64,000 nucleotides of DNA from assembly GCF_900106755.1 (NCBI RefSeq), contig NZ_FNNN01000017.1, positions 80,714 through 144,713 on the forward strand, written 5' to 3'. The stretch comes from Bacteroides faecis MAJ27 (GTDB lineage Bacteria > Bacteroidota > Bacteroidia > Bacteroidales > Bacteroidaceae). The notes below the pieces were generated by a model, which worked only from the letters and a program-made list of their open reading frames with translations, ran no database searches and was not told where the DNA came from. How positions within the stretch are numbered: position 1 is the first letter of the stretch; each line of letters opens with the position of its first letter. Below, one piece after another: positions 54,075 through 63,464 of this stretch. The translations under genes and the position numbers were made by a program.

Positions 54075-56435
54075 ATGAGATATAAGACATTATTTTTTTT
54101 ATTGACTTTCGTTTGGACTGCTTTGTCGGTCACCGGCAAACAGCGGGATTTTGTGCTACAATCCGGCATACCTGTACCGATAGCCTGCAACAGTTCTGAA
54201 GAACAGGTAGTGCACACTGCTTTAGAATTACTCCGTCGGGATCTTCAAACGGTGCTATCGGCAACAGCCAAAGTTGAAACGAACACAGGAACTATTCTAA
54301 TAGGTACAGCCGGCAGGAGTGAACTGATCGATCAGTCGGGAGTGGACACCTCCGTCTTAAAAGGTAAGAAGCAGGCTTTCTTGCTGACTGTTTCGCCCGA
54401 AGGAAAACTTATAGTGGCCGGTAGTGACGGGCACGGCACTGCTTACGGCATACTCGAAATATCCCGTTTGCTCGGAGTATCTCCTTGGGAATGGTGGGCG
54501 GACGTAACTCCGGAAAAAAAGAAACTTTTTAAACTTTCCTCCAAGTTCCGCAGCGTACAGTCACCTTCCGTAGAATATCGCGGTATCTTTATCAATGACG
54601 AAGATTGGGGACTGATGCCATGGAGCAATAAAACCTATGAACCTTCGGACGTGAATGGAGAAATAGGTCCGCGCACGAATGAACGTATCTTCGAACTGCT
54701 GCTTCGCTTAAGAGCTAACACCTACTGGCCGGCCATGCACGAATGTACGCTCCCCTTTTTCCTGACTAAAGGCAATCGGGAAGTGGCAAAGAAGTACGGG
54801 ATCTTTATGGGGGCTTCCCATTGTGAACCGATGGCTTGCAGTGCTGCCGGAGAGTGGAGACGAAGAGGGAATGGAGCGTATGACTATGTAAATAACAGTG
54901 CTGCTGTCTATAAATTCTGGGAAGACAGGGTGAAAGAAGTGGCAGATCAGGAAGTACTCTATACGCTTGGTATGCGTGGCGTACATGATGGCAAGATGCA
55001 GGGTGCCAAGACGGTAGAAGAGCAGAAAGCTGTGTTGGACCGTGTACTCGCTGACCAGCGTGGCTTGATAAAGAAATATGTGAATAAAGATGTGACTCAG
55101 GTTCCTCAGGTTTTTATACCTTATAAAGAAGTACTTGATATTTATAACGCCGGCTTGCAAGTTCCTGATGATGTGACCCTGATGTGGTGTGATGATAACT
55201 ACGGCTATATCCGTCACTTCCCGACTGCTGAAGAGCGTGCCCGCAAGGGAGGAAACGGTATTTATTACCATGTCTCCTATTGGGGGCGCCCGCACGATCA
55301 TCTGTGGCTGAGTACGATGAGTCCTTCATTGATTTATCAGCAGATGAAGCAGGCGTACGATCAGGGAATACAGAAAATATGGATTCTGAATGTGGGAGAT
55401 ATCAAACCTGCCGAATATCAGATTGAACTTTTCATGGATATGGCGTGGAATTTGGAAGCGGTTGCCCAAGAAGGAGTCACGGCACACCTGAAGCATTGGC
55501 TGGAACGGGAACTGGGTACTTCCCCTGCCAAGGAATTACTGCCTGTTATGCAAGAATATTATCGTCTTGCCCATATCCGCAAGCCGGAATTTATGGGGAA
55601 TACGAGGGAAGAAGAGAAAGACCCTGCCTACCGCATAGTGAAAGACCTGCCTTGGAGCGAGGAATTTATAAATGAGCGTTTATCGTCTTATGACAGACTG
55701 TCGGAAACTGTAGAGAAGGTTACCTCTCGGATTCCTGCCGATAGGCAAAGCGCTTATTTTGAATTGGTGAAATATCCGGTGCAGGCTGCGGGACAAATGA
55801 ACCGGAAGCTGTTGTTTGCCCAGTTGGCACGCCATGGAAAGGCAGATTGGGAAAAGAGTGACGCTGCTTACGATAGCATTGCCGCACTTACCCAACACTA
55901 TAATTCATTGGAGAATGGCAAATGGAACCGAATGATGGATTTCAAACCCCGCAAACTTCCTGTATTTAACCGTGTAGAAAGGAAGGAAGCTACTACTCCG
56001 ATGATACAAGAGCGTTCTGCTATCTATCAATGGAACGGTATGGATGCCTCAAAAGGAAATTTCATTGGTCACGAAGGCTTGGGATACGCAGGTAGGGCAG
56101 CAGGGATACTTATGGGCAAAGCGCTGACTTTCTCCTTTAGCGACTGGAAGGCGGATGTAGTAGAGGTGGAAGTCCGATTATTACCTAACCATCCTGTACA
56201 TGGAACACAACTACGTTTTTCTGTCTCTATTGACGGAGCTGAACCGAAAGTGATATCCTATGAGACAAAAGGACGTAGCGAAGAATGGAAGGAGAATGTT
56301 CTTCGTAATCAGGCTATTCGAAAGATTGTACTTCCTGTGTCCGGAAAGAAATCTCATCAACTGGAGATTAAGGCACTGGATGAAGGGGTAGTATTGGATC
56401 AGGTGATGCTTTACGTTCCTTCTGTTTCAGAGTGA
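54075..56435 (+). CDS. GH115 alpha-glucuronidase
   Basis: 786-aa exported GH115 enzyme that removes alpha-1,2-linked (4-O-methyl)glucuronic acid from xylan or related acidic branches from arabinogalactan-type glycans. Signal about 1-22. N-terminal alpha/beta domain (AKVETNTGTILIGTAGRSEL), TIM barrel with YRGIFINDEDWGLMPW, NTYWPAMHECTLPFF, MRGVHDGKM and WCDDNYGYIRHFP, a helical domain, and a shortened C-terminal beta-sandwich. Full-length members are often about 830-960 aa, so the C-terminal module is trimmed. Second gene of a two-gene unit with the GH43/SGNH fusion. Confidence 0.9.
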   Translation: MRYKTLFFLLTFVWTALSVTGKQRDFVLQSGIPVPIACNSSEEQVVHTALELLRRDLQTVLSATAKVETNTGTILIGTAGRSELIDQSGVDTSVLKGKKQAFLLTVSPEGKLIVAGSDGHGTAYGILEISRLLGVSPWEWWADVTPEKKKLFKLSSKFRSVQSPSVEYRGIFINDEDWGLMPWSNKTYEPSDVNGEIGPRTNERIFELLLRLRANTYWPAMHECTLPFFLTKGNREVAKKYGIFMGASHCEPMACSAAGEWRRRGNGAYDYVNNSAAVYKFWEDRVKEVADQEVLYTLGMRGVHDGKMQGAKTVEEQKAVLDRVLADQRGLIKKYVNKDVTQVPQVFIPYKEVLDIYNAGLQVPDDVTLMWCDDNYGYIRHFPTAEERARKGGNGIYYHVSYWGRPHDHLWLSTMSPSLIYQQMKQAYDQGIQKIWILNVGDIKPAEYQIELFMDMAWNLEAVAQEGVTAHLKHWLERELGTSPAKELLPVMQEYYRLAHIRKPEFMGNTREEEKDPAYRIVKDLPWSEEFINERLSSYDRLSETVEKVTSRIPADRQSAYFELVKYPVQAAGQMNRKLLFAQLARHGKADWEKSDAAYDSIAALTQHYNSLENGKWNRMMDFKPRKLPVFNRVERKEATTPMIQERSAIYQWNGMDASKGNFIGHEGLGYAGRAAGILMGKALTFSFSDWKADVVEVEVRLLPNHPVHGTQLRFSVSIDGAEPKVISYETKGRSEEWKENVLRNQAIRKIVLPVSGKKSHQLEIKALDEGVVLDQVMLYVPSVSE

Positions 56436-56462
56436 TATATCAGCAGGATAGAAAGCAGGCCA

Positions 56463-56948
56463 TCAGAGCGTAAGCTTTTTCATTATATTATTAATGATCT
56501 GGATAAACTCTTCGGGAGAAACGTCCAGTGAATTGGAATAATTGAACCGTTCGGAAACCGGTATCCTTTTTTTGAGTTCCGTGTTTTCGTTTATGTTACG
56601 TAATAATCGCTTACGGCAGTCCCGCAGTTTACGCTTATAATGCAAGAGGGAAAAAGAAAGCATTATTATAATTGATAGCGATATGATTAAAAGTATCACT
56701 AGTATAAGGTAGGCATCGGTGGTGGTACTATTTAAGTTCGCAGCTACTGTTGTTTCGGCACAGACAGATGTCGGAGAACCGCATACAAAAAATAATAAAA
56801 TAGAGAACAAGCCAAAAGATTTAAAACATCTAAAGGCTTGTTTTTTTAATATGCCCTTATTACAAACGCATTCGCACTGTGTATTTATAGACATATCCCC
56901 AGATATCAAATGATGATAGTCAGGTTTGTTTGTTTCTTTGAGTTCCAT
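56463..56948 (-). CDS. Hypothetical membrane protein, 161 aa
   Basis: Not recognised. It has a hydrophobic segment that could be a signal or span (about 44-62, ending VCAE), a strong membrane helix (about 82-106, LILVILLIISLSIIIMLSF), then a basic coiled-coil-like tail (HYKRKLRDCRKRLLRNINEN). The first 40 residues are polar and the true start may be an internal ATG. Its span-plus-coil layout recalls the middle of the regulator encoded at 57073-58908, so it may be a partial relative; this is only a shape resemblance. Convergent with GH115, 27 nt apart. Confidence 0.45.
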   Translation of the reverse strand: MELKETNKPDYHHLISGDMSINTQCECVCNKGILKKQAFRCFKSFGLFSILLFFVCGSPTSVCAETTVAANLNSTTTDAYLILVILLIISLSIIIMLSFSLLHYKRKLRDCRKRLLRNINENTELKKRIPVSERFNYSNSLDVSPEEFIQIINNIMKKLTL

Positions 56949-57072
56949 TTTAGTCGTACTGTTTGTTTTTTACTAAGTCTGGCTCAAAGGTAACAAGCTT
57001 GGGTTTTATATCAAAAAATCCGATTCGGTTGTTGTCTCACTTATTCACTCTCGTTATCTCAATTTTTCACTT

Positions 57073-58908
57073 TTAGTCGTTATTGCATTCATTTTCAGGT
57101 ATTTTTAATCCTGATCGGAATTCAGTGGGGGTTACCCCGAACTTTTCAGAAAAAAGACGGTAGAAGGTTTGGACGGTACTCATACCACACTCTTTAGCGA
57201 TGGCGTCTATCGTATAATATGGATGCTCTTTCAGCATTCCGGCGGCATATTCTAACCGGAGATTGTTGACATACTTTGAGAAACTGGTTCTGGCATATAA
57301 TTTAAAGAGTTGTGCAAACTTATTTTTGGGGATATAGATTATTTTTATCAGTTCTTCTCTTGAAAAATCGGGTTGTAAGAAAAGCTGGCGATTAATAATC
57401 TCGCGTTCTACTCTGTCGAACATACTTTTGTCATATAACATATTTTTGTTATCTTCATCCTTATCTGAAGGCATATTCGCGGAAGCATTTTCTATTGTTA
57501 TGTCCGTTTCTATAGTGGACACATCTTCGTTTTCTTTGGGGGTGGTTTGTGGTTTATCTTCTGCTTGTAGTTGTGCTTTTAGAATAAAGTTTTCTTCTTT
57601 TCTTCGGTAAAGTTCCTCTCTATATGCCAGTAAATCCTCAATGGTACCGACCATTGCTTCATTTTTACGGCGTATAGCCCGGTTGTAGCGTATTGTACTC
57701 CACAAGAATACCGCTGACAAAAAGACAATACAGCCTACAAATATCAACAAGGCATTTCGCATGCGTATGTCAGCGGTTTGTTGCTGAATAAACAGGTCTT
57801 TCTCGTGGGTTTCATAAATAGTGGCCAGTTCCAGTGCCGAACTTTTTTGTTCTCTGTTCTTAATGCTGTCTTTTAACATTGCAAGCTGCTGAAAATATTC
57901 TGCGGCAGTTAGGTAATCACCTTTTCGTTTATATGCTTCTCCGAGAGAACTTTTGATGCTGGTCATGTGGTAGGTAATGGTATCCCCTTGTGCTCTAAGG
58001 GATTTTTCACGGGCAGAATTCATTAGAATCACGTCGTCGTACATTTTCCGGTCTAATAAGTAGGGCATAATCAGGTAATTGTCCCGATCGAATACATTAC
58101 TTAGAGATAGAAACTGTTTGTAATAACCGTCAGCCTCTTTCAATCTTCCCAGCCGGGACAGTACAACTGCATAGTGGGCATACATTGCTTTCTTTTCTTT
58201 CTCGCCCAGTTCCTCCATTGGAGTTTCTTCGCCGGTTTCTGCTACGACTACTTTTTGCAATGCTTCAAGGGTTTGAAGGGCTTCATTGTTCCGTCCGTCC
58301 CGTTCTTGAAATATGAGCAATGTGTTATAGTCATAGCGCAGGTTGTCATATTTGTATTTGTAGTCTGTTTTTTCCATTAGTTCGACAGCTTGTAGCATAA
58401 ACTCATAGCCTTTCTCTTTATTTCCTTGATAATAAAGCATCTTTCCCATGTTGAACAGAGCTACGGACTGCATCGCTTCGTTACCGCATTGTTTCGACTT
58501 TTTCAATAACATTTCTACATACTGTGCTTTCTTCGTTTCGTTATGAAGGCAATCGTAGCAGGAGATCATGCGGTGTATTTGTTCCATGTTTTGTTGGTCG
58601 TCCGCTTGTATCGAATCACTTTGCAGTGCGCGTCCATAGAATTTTAGCGCCTGATAGTATTTGCCGGTGTTGAAGTACAAGTCACTTTCGGTTATATCTA
58701 GTTTAAATCCGGGGAGGGAGTTTCGTTTTCTTAGTTTTCCCATGATTTGTAATGCTTTGTCGAAGTCAGAGAATGTATATTCGTATACATAGTCTGCCGT
58801 TATCAGGCTGTCAGGTAACGAGTTGTCTTTGGCTTGAATTTTAGTTCCGATAAGATTGATTACGACAATCACCCATGTGAAAATAGTTGTAAGAAGAAGA
58901 TTCTTCAT
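57073..58908 (-). CDS. Membrane TPR / AraC-type transcriptional regulator
   Basis: 611-aa Bacteroidetes-type regulator. Signal or N-terminal anchor (about 1-26), a periplasmic TPR region (about 50-370; KALQIMGKLRKRNSL, YQALKFYGRALQSDS, ALFNMGKMLYYQGNKEKG, YLTAAEYFQQLAML), a membrane helix (about 385-405, ALLIFVGCIVFLSAVFLW), a coiled coil (about 407-450), and a cytoplasmic AraC HTH (about 500-605; FSKYVNNLRLEYAAGMLKEH, IDAIAKECGMSTVQTFYRLF). It can thus sense outside the cytoplasm and act on DNA directly. It neighbours the GH43/SGNH-GH115 unit and the glycosyltransferases; its target is unknown. Confidence 0.88.
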   Translation of the reverse strand: MKNLLLTTIFTWVIVVINLIGTKIQAKDNSLPDSLITADYVYEYTFSDFDKALQIMGKLRKRNSLPGFKLDITESDLYFNTGKYYQALKFYGRALQSDSIQADDQQNMEQIHRMISCYDCLHNETKKAQYVEMLLKKSKQCGNEAMQSVALFNMGKMLYYQGNKEKGYEFMLQAVELMEKTDYKYKYDNLRYDYNTLLIFQERDGRNNEALQTLEALQKVVVAETGEETPMEELGEKEKKAMYAHYAVVLSRLGRLKEADGYYKQFLSLSNVFDRDNYLIMPYLLDRKMYDDVILMNSAREKSLRAQGDTITYHMTSIKSSLGEAYKRKGDYLTAAEYFQQLAMLKDSIKNREQKSSALELATIYETHEKDLFIQQQTADIRMRNALLIFVGCIVFLSAVFLWSTIRYNRAIRRKNEAMVGTIEDLLAYREELYRRKEENFILKAQLQAEDKPQTTPKENEDVSTIETDITIENASANMPSDKDEDNKNMLYDKSMFDRVEREIINRQLFLQPDFSREELIKIIYIPKNKFAQLFKLYARTSFSKYVNNLRLEYAAGMLKEHPYYTIDAIAKECGMSTVQTFYRLFSEKFGVTPTEFRSGLKIPENECNND

Positions 58909-58958
58909 AATTTTTATAAATTAAGTTTGCCAAAGGCTCTTTCGGTAATTTCCGTAGG

Positions 58959-59714
58959 TTACTGTCCCGGCTTCGTAATCAACCGCAGTACAAACCACGC
59001 GTGATGTGCTGCGGTGCTTATCCATCCATAATGTTTTGCCATAATGCGGAATCGTTCTTTAAGGGACGCTTTCCGGTTTTGTGTAGTCATTCCTTCATCC
59101 AGATAGTCAATGATTGTCAGGTGCGTATTGTGTAAAGTACGCGCCTTTTTCATGATACGGATGCACCAGTCGAAATCTGCGGAATACCGGTAATTTAAAT
59201 CATAAGGCTCCACTAGTGTATGTCTGGGAAAGAATGCCTGATGACAGACTAACATTCCCTGTTTGAAACTTTTCCAGTTAAGCTTTTCGGGTGTGGAAAG
59301 CCGGCGCATGTGCAGAAAGTGCCCTTCTTTATCGACAATCGCGGTTTCCCCGTAAATAACGTCGGGAAGTGCGTTGCCATTGATGCTGTGCACTATCTGT
59401 TGCAAAGTATCGTCTTCGTGAAAGCAGTCGCCCGCATTCAGAAAACAGAGATAGTCTCCGCCGGCGAGAGAGATTGCCTTGTTCATGGCATCGTACAGTC
59501 CTTTGTCCGGTTCGCTGATGACGGTGTGTATCCGTGACCGGTATCTGTCGATGATAGAGAGAGTACCGTCTTTGGAGGCTCCGTCCACAATGATATATTC
59601 TACATGGTGATAGGTCTGCGAGATAACACTTTGGATGGTATCTTCCAGCACTTTTTCGGCATTGTAGGTCACCGTGATAATCGAGAACTTGGGAGTAGGA
59701 TGGACACTATGCAT
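58959..59714 (-). CDS. Family 2 glycosyltransferase
   Basis: 251-aa cytoplasmic GT-A fold enzyme transferring a sugar from a nucleotide donor. Seen: FSIITVTYNAEKVLEDTIQS, IIVDGASKDGT, SEPDKGLYDAMNKAI and LCFLNAGD (the metal-binding region), then DFDWCIRI. Typical of capsular or O-antigen-like assembly. Its ATG overlaps the GT4 gene end by 8 nt, so the two are translationally coupled. Confidence 0.92.
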   Translation of the reverse strand: MHSVHPTPKFSIITVTYNAEKVLEDTIQSVISQTYHHVEYIIVDGASKDGTLSIIDRYRSRIHTVISEPDKGLYDAMNKAISLAGGDYLCFLNAGDCFHEDDTLQQIVHSINGNALPDVIYGETAIVDKEGHFLHMRRLSTPEKLNWKSFKQGMLVCHQAFFPRHTLVEPYDLNYRYSADFDWCIRIMKKARTLHNTHLTIIDYLDEGMTTQNRKASLKERFRIMAKHYGWISTAAHHAWFVLRLITKPGQ

Positions 59715-60972
59715 ATTTCCCTGTTATTTTGTTATAAACGTCCGTGTACTTCTTGGCTATGATACTTTCCGAATAGTTGCCTATGGCTTTGCGGCAGGCT
59801 TGTGCGGAGAGTTCCGCATATTCGGGCTCCGTCAATATCCAGTGGATGCCGTTGGCCAGGTCTTCTGCCGACTTGCGCTGAGCTACATATCCGTTGTGCA
59901 GATGATCGATCATTTCCGGTATGCCTCCGGTGTTGAAGCCTACACAAGGCACACCGCAGGACATGGCTTCCATGACCATATTCGGCAGGTTCTCTTCGAG
60001 AGAAGGTATCGCAAAGAGGTCTACGGCATTGTATATATCGACCAGTTCGTGTTCATTCTTAATATAAGGAAGCGGATAAACACGGAAAGGAATCAAGTCT
60101 TGCAGTTGCTGAGACTGATTGCCGAAAACGACTACGCCCAGTGAGTCTTTCCATTCCGGATGCTTCTCTGCCAACAGCTTGCAAGCTTCTATCAGATAGT
60201 CGATTCCCTTTCGTTTATCTGTGATTTTGACAGAACCGAAAAGAATCAGTTTGCCTTCCTGTGGCAGCCTGCATTTCCTGCGGGCTTCCTGCTTGTTATG
60301 GGGTTTATACAGGTTGGTGTTGATGGCATTCGGGATATTGATAACGGTTTGTCCGGTGAGCAGCCCGCTGACTTTGGCTTTCTCCGCCAGCCAACGGCTA
60401 CAGCCTACAAACGTGATAGGTGCCTGACTATAAATCTCTTTCTTTTTCCGGAAGATTCGGGTGGATAGGTCTTTCTTTCCACCTCCCCCGTAGATGTAAG
60501 GACAGTGATGGCATTCCTGCTCGTAATTTCTGCATTCGCGTGCATAATGGCAGATGCCGGTACACGGCCACATGTCGTGCATGGTCCATACTACAGGTTT
60601 GCCGGATGTCAGAATCTTGCGGATGGTGTTGAGTGACAGCATCCCCTGGTTGATCCAGTGCAGGTGGATGACATCTGCCTGCTGGAATTCGGGAAGCGAA
60701 GTGATGTCCGTGCCGGTATTGGCAATATCTACGGCGAAGAGATCATTCTTCTTGAAACGGTTGGCTTTCCAGATGACAATGCGTTCCCACATGAATTTCC
60801 ATACGTGCAGCCAGCTGCGCTTTAGTCCGACAACGCTGATTTGGTCTGTTTGCTTGTCGCGTACCAACATTTTTGCCTTGATGCCGTTGTTCTTTAGCGA
60901 TTCCATCAGTCGTCCGGCAGCGACAGCCGCACCACCTATTCGTTCGGAAGTATTGATGATTAGTACCCTCAT
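59707..60972 (-). CDS. Family 4 glycosyltransferase
   Basis: 421-aa GT-B fold retaining glycosyltransferase. N-terminal acceptor domain (INTSERIGGAAVAAGRLMES) with a Cys-rich insert (CHYARECRNYEQECHHCPYI, about 150-170, possibly metal-binding), and the GT4 C-terminal donor domain with FGSVKITDKRKGIDYLIEAC and the E-x7-E block in PSLEENLPNMVMEAMSCGVP. Start at 60972 (MRVLIINT) is chosen; the frame to 60993 is not supported. First gene of the GT4-GT2 unit, divergent from wecC. Confidence 0.92.
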   Translation of the reverse strand: MRVLIINTSERIGGAAVAAGRLMESLKNNGIKAKMLVRDKQTDQISVVGLKRSWLHVWKFMWERIVIWKANRFKKNDLFAVDIANTGTDITSLPEFQQADVIHLHWINQGMLSLNTIRKILTSGKPVVWTMHDMWPCTGICHYARECRNYEQECHHCPYIYGGGGKKDLSTRIFRKKKEIYSQAPITFVGCSRWLAEKAKVSGLLTGQTVINIPNAINTNLYKPHNKQEARRKCRLPQEGKLILFGSVKITDKRKGIDYLIEACKLLAEKHPEWKDSLGVVVFGNQSQQLQDLIPFRVYPLPYIKNEHELVDIYNAVDLFAIPSLEENLPNMVMEAMSCGVPCVGFNTGGIPEMIDHLHNGYVAQRKSAEDLANGIHWILTEPEYAELSAQACRKAIGNYSESIIAKKYTDVYNKITGKYA

Positions 60973-60990
60973 GCTTTCAAAATGTTTGCA

Positions 60991-60998
60991 CAAAAGTA
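60991..60998 (-). promoter_or_regulatory. -7 box for the GT4-GT2 unit
   Basis: TACTTTTG on the - strand, 18 nt before the GT4 start; a TTTG on the same strand lies 23 nt upstream (61025-61022). Confidence 0.55.
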
Positions 60999-61040
60999 GT
61001 GGTTTTCAGTGAAAATCCGTACAAAGTCACATATTATTTG

Positions 61041-61048
61041 TACTTTTG
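61041..61048 (+). promoter_or_regulatory. -7 box for wecC-wecB
   Basis: TACTTTTG, 29 nt before ATG 61078. The same octamer on the other strand at 60991-60998 makes a compact divergent pair. Confidence 0.55.
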
Positions 61049-61077
61049 CCACACTTATTAATAAGGAGATATTGAAC

Positions 61078-62280
61078 ATGAAAAAGGTTGTGTTTTTAGG
61101 ATTGGGCTATATCGGCCTTCCTACGGCAGCCGTTGCTGCCGCCCATGGTTTCGAAGTCATAGGTGTGGATGTGAATCCTTCTGTGGTAGAAACAATCAAC
61201 CAGGGAAAGATACATATTGTTGAACCTGAACTGGGTCAGGTAGTCAGGGACGTAGTGCAGAAAGGAAAGTTACGGGCAGTGTGCAAGCCGGAAGCGGCAG
61301 ATGCTTTCTTTATCGTAGTGCCTACCCCATTCAAGCAAAACCATCGGGCGGACATCACTTATGTGGAAGCGGCAACCCGCTCCGTGATCCCTTATCTGCA
61401 AGAGGGCAACTTGTTCGTCATTGAATCCACTTCCCCGGTATATACTACCGAACGTATGGCGGAAGTGATCTATAAAGAACGTCCCGAACTGAAAGGGAAG
61501 ATACACATCGCTTATTGTCCCGAACGTGTATTGCCGGGAAATACATTATATGAACTGGTACACAACGACCGTGTGATCGGCGGTATCGATCCGGCATCTA
61601 CCGAAAAAGCCATCGAATTCTATTCCGCTTTCGTACAAGGCAAACTGCACGGCACCAATGCCCGCACGGCAGAAATGTGTAAACTGACGGAGAACTCTTC
61701 CCGTGACTCACAGATAGCCTTTGCCAACGAACTTTCCATGATCTGCGACAAAGCCGGAATCAATGTATGGGAATTGATTGAACTGGCAAACAAGCATCCG
61801 CGTGTGAATATCCTCCAGCCGGGTTGTGGCGTAGGTGGCCACTGCATTGCAGTAGACCCCTGGTTCATCGTATCCGACTATCCGGAACAGGCGCAGCTGA
61901 TCAAGCGTGCCCGTGAAACGAACGATTACAAGGCAGACTGGTGTGCGAACAAGGTATTGGAAACCTGCCAGAAGTTTGTAGAACAGAATGAGCGCGAACC
62001 CATCGTAGCATGTATGGGACTGGCTTTCAAACCGAACATCGATGATTTGCGGGAGTCTCCCGCTAAATATATAGCTTCCCGTATCATCTCCGAATCGAGA
62101 GCGGATGTGTTGATTATCGAACCTAATATCAGTACTCATAAAAGTTTCCATCTGACAGATTACCGGGAAGCATATGAGAAGGCGGATATTATCGTCTGGC
62201 TGGTTCGTCACGATGTGTTTGTAGCGCTGCCGAAAGAAGACGGAAAGATCGAACTGGACTTCTGCGGAGTGAGACGATAA
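61078..62280 (+). CDS. wecC: UDP-N-acetyl-D-mannosamine dehydrogenase
   Basis: 400-aa NAD-dependent enzyme oxidising UDP-ManNAc to UDP-ManNAcA for surface polysaccharide. N-terminal Rossmann motif GLGYIGLPTAAVAAAHG, the middle helix domain (MCKLTENSSRDSQIAFANEL with the catalytic Lys and Asn), catalytic Cys in GCGVGGHCIAVDP, and the C-terminal UDP-binding domain (GLAFKPNIDDLRESPAKYI). Start at 61078 gives the nucleotide-binding strand at once. 54 nt before wecB, whose product supplies its substrate. Confidence 0.94.
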   Translation: MKKVVFLGLGYIGLPTAAVAAAHGFEVIGVDVNPSVVETINQGKIHIVEPELGQVVRDVVQKGKLRAVCKPEAADAFFIVVPTPFKQNHRADITYVEAATRSVIPYLQEGNLFVIESTSPVYTTERMAEVIYKERPELKGKIHIAYCPERVLPGNTLYELVHNDRVIGGIDPASTEKAIEFYSAFVQGKLHGTNARTAEMCKLTENSSRDSQIAFANELSMICDKAGINVWELIELANKHPRVNILQPGCGVGGHCIAVDPWFIVSDYPEQAQLIKRARETNDYKADWCANKVLETCQKFVEQNEREPIVACMGLAFKPNIDDLRESPAKYIASRIISESRADVLIIEPNISTHKSFHLTDYREAYEKADIIVWLVRHDVFVALPKEDGKIELDFCGVRR

Positions 62281-62333
62281 AGAGATTGGTAGTTTAATTG
62301 CGAAGAGGTTATATAACTCTATAAATAAAGCAG

Positions 62334-63464
62334 ATGAAAAAGATATTGCTCGTTTTCGGTACTCGTCCTGAAGCGATTAAGATGGCTCCGCTTGTAAAAG
62401 CGTTCCAGAAAGATACGGAACATTTTGAAACGCGGGTTTGCGTCACGGCACAGCACCGGCAAATGTTGGATCAGGTATTGGAAGTGTTTGGCATCACTCC
62501 CGAATATGATTTGAATATCATGGCTCCCAATCAGGACTTGTATGATATTACCGCTAAAGTGTTGATGGGATTGCGGGAAGTGTTGAAAGACTTCCGTCCC
62601 GATACTGTATTGGTGCACGGGGATACGACGACTTCGATGGCTGCTTCGCTTGCGGCGTTCTATATGCAGATTCCTGTGGGACACGTAGAGGCCGGGTTGC
62701 GTACTTATAATATGCTGTCTCCCTGGCCGGAAGAAATGAACCGTCAGGTGACAGACCGTATCTGTACCTACTACTTTGCACCGACTGAACAGTCCAAAAA
62801 GAATCTGCTGCAAGAAAATATAGATGAAAAGAAAATATTCATTACCGGAAATACGGTGATTGATGCTCTGCTGATGGCGGTTGATATTATTTCTTCCACT
62901 TCCGGAATGGAAGAGAAGATAGCGAAAGAATTTCAGGAGAAAGGCTACACTGTAGGCAACCGTGAGTATATCCTCGTCACTGGCCATCGCCGTGAGAACT
63001 TCGGAGAAGGTTTCCTGCATATCTGCAAAGCGATTAAGGAATTGGCGGCTCTGCATCCGGATATGGATATTGTCTACCCCGTTCACTTGAATCCTAACGT
63101 ACAGAAGCCTGTGTATGAATTATTGTCGGGAGTGGATAATGTCTATCTGATTTCTCCTTTGGATTATCTGCCTTTTATCTATGCCATGCAACATTCTACT
63201 TTGCTACTAACGGATAGCGGCGGTGTGCAGGAGGAAGCTCCTTCACTGGGAAAGCCGGTATTGGTGATGCGTGATACAACGGAACGTCCGGAAGCTGTCG
63301 AAGCGGGTACGGTCAAACTGGTCGGTACGGACGCTGAGGCTATTGTAAGTAATGTCACTGCCCTGTTGCAAGATAAAGAAATGTATAAGCGAATGTCTGA
63401 AACGCATAACCCTTATGGTGACGGACAGGCTTGTGAAAGAATAATGGCTGCACTCAGATATTAA
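62334..63464 (+). CDS. wecB: UDP-N-acetylglucosamine 2-epimerase (non-hydrolysing)
   Basis: 376-aa enzyme interconverting UDP-GlcNAc and UDP-ManNAc. GT-B-like fold with FGTRPEAIKMAPLVKAF, HGDTTTSMAASLAAFY, VEAGLRTYN, TGHRRENFGEGF and DSGGVQEEAPSLGKPVL, including the catalytic Asp and Glu. With wecC it provides UDP-ManNAcA for the polysaccharide that the divergent GT4 and GT2 may build. The last codons and the stop lie inside the first unit of a 22-bp repeat array. Confidence 0.95.
   Translation: MKKILLVFGTRPEAIKMAPLVKAFQKDTEHFETRVCVTAQHRQMLDQVLEVFGITPEYDLNIMAPNQDLYDITAKVLMGLREVLKDFRPDTVLVHGDTTTSMAASLAAFYMQIPVGHVEAGLRTYNMLSPWPEEMNRQVTDRICTYYFAPTEQSKKNLLQENIDEKKIFITGNTVIDALLMAVDIISSTSGMEEKIAKEFQEKGYTVGNREYILVTGHRRENFGEGFLHICKAIKELAALHPDMDIVYPVHLNPNVQKPVYELLSGVDNVYLISPLDYLPFIYAMQHSTLLLTDSGGVQEEAPSLGKPVLVMRDTTERPEAVEAGTVKLVGTDAEAIVSNVTALLQDKEMYKRMSETHNPYGDGQACERIMAALRY

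Noticed and set aside
62319..63086. 255-codon open frame on the - strand
   Set aside because: Mirror image of wecB, with no recognisable protein.
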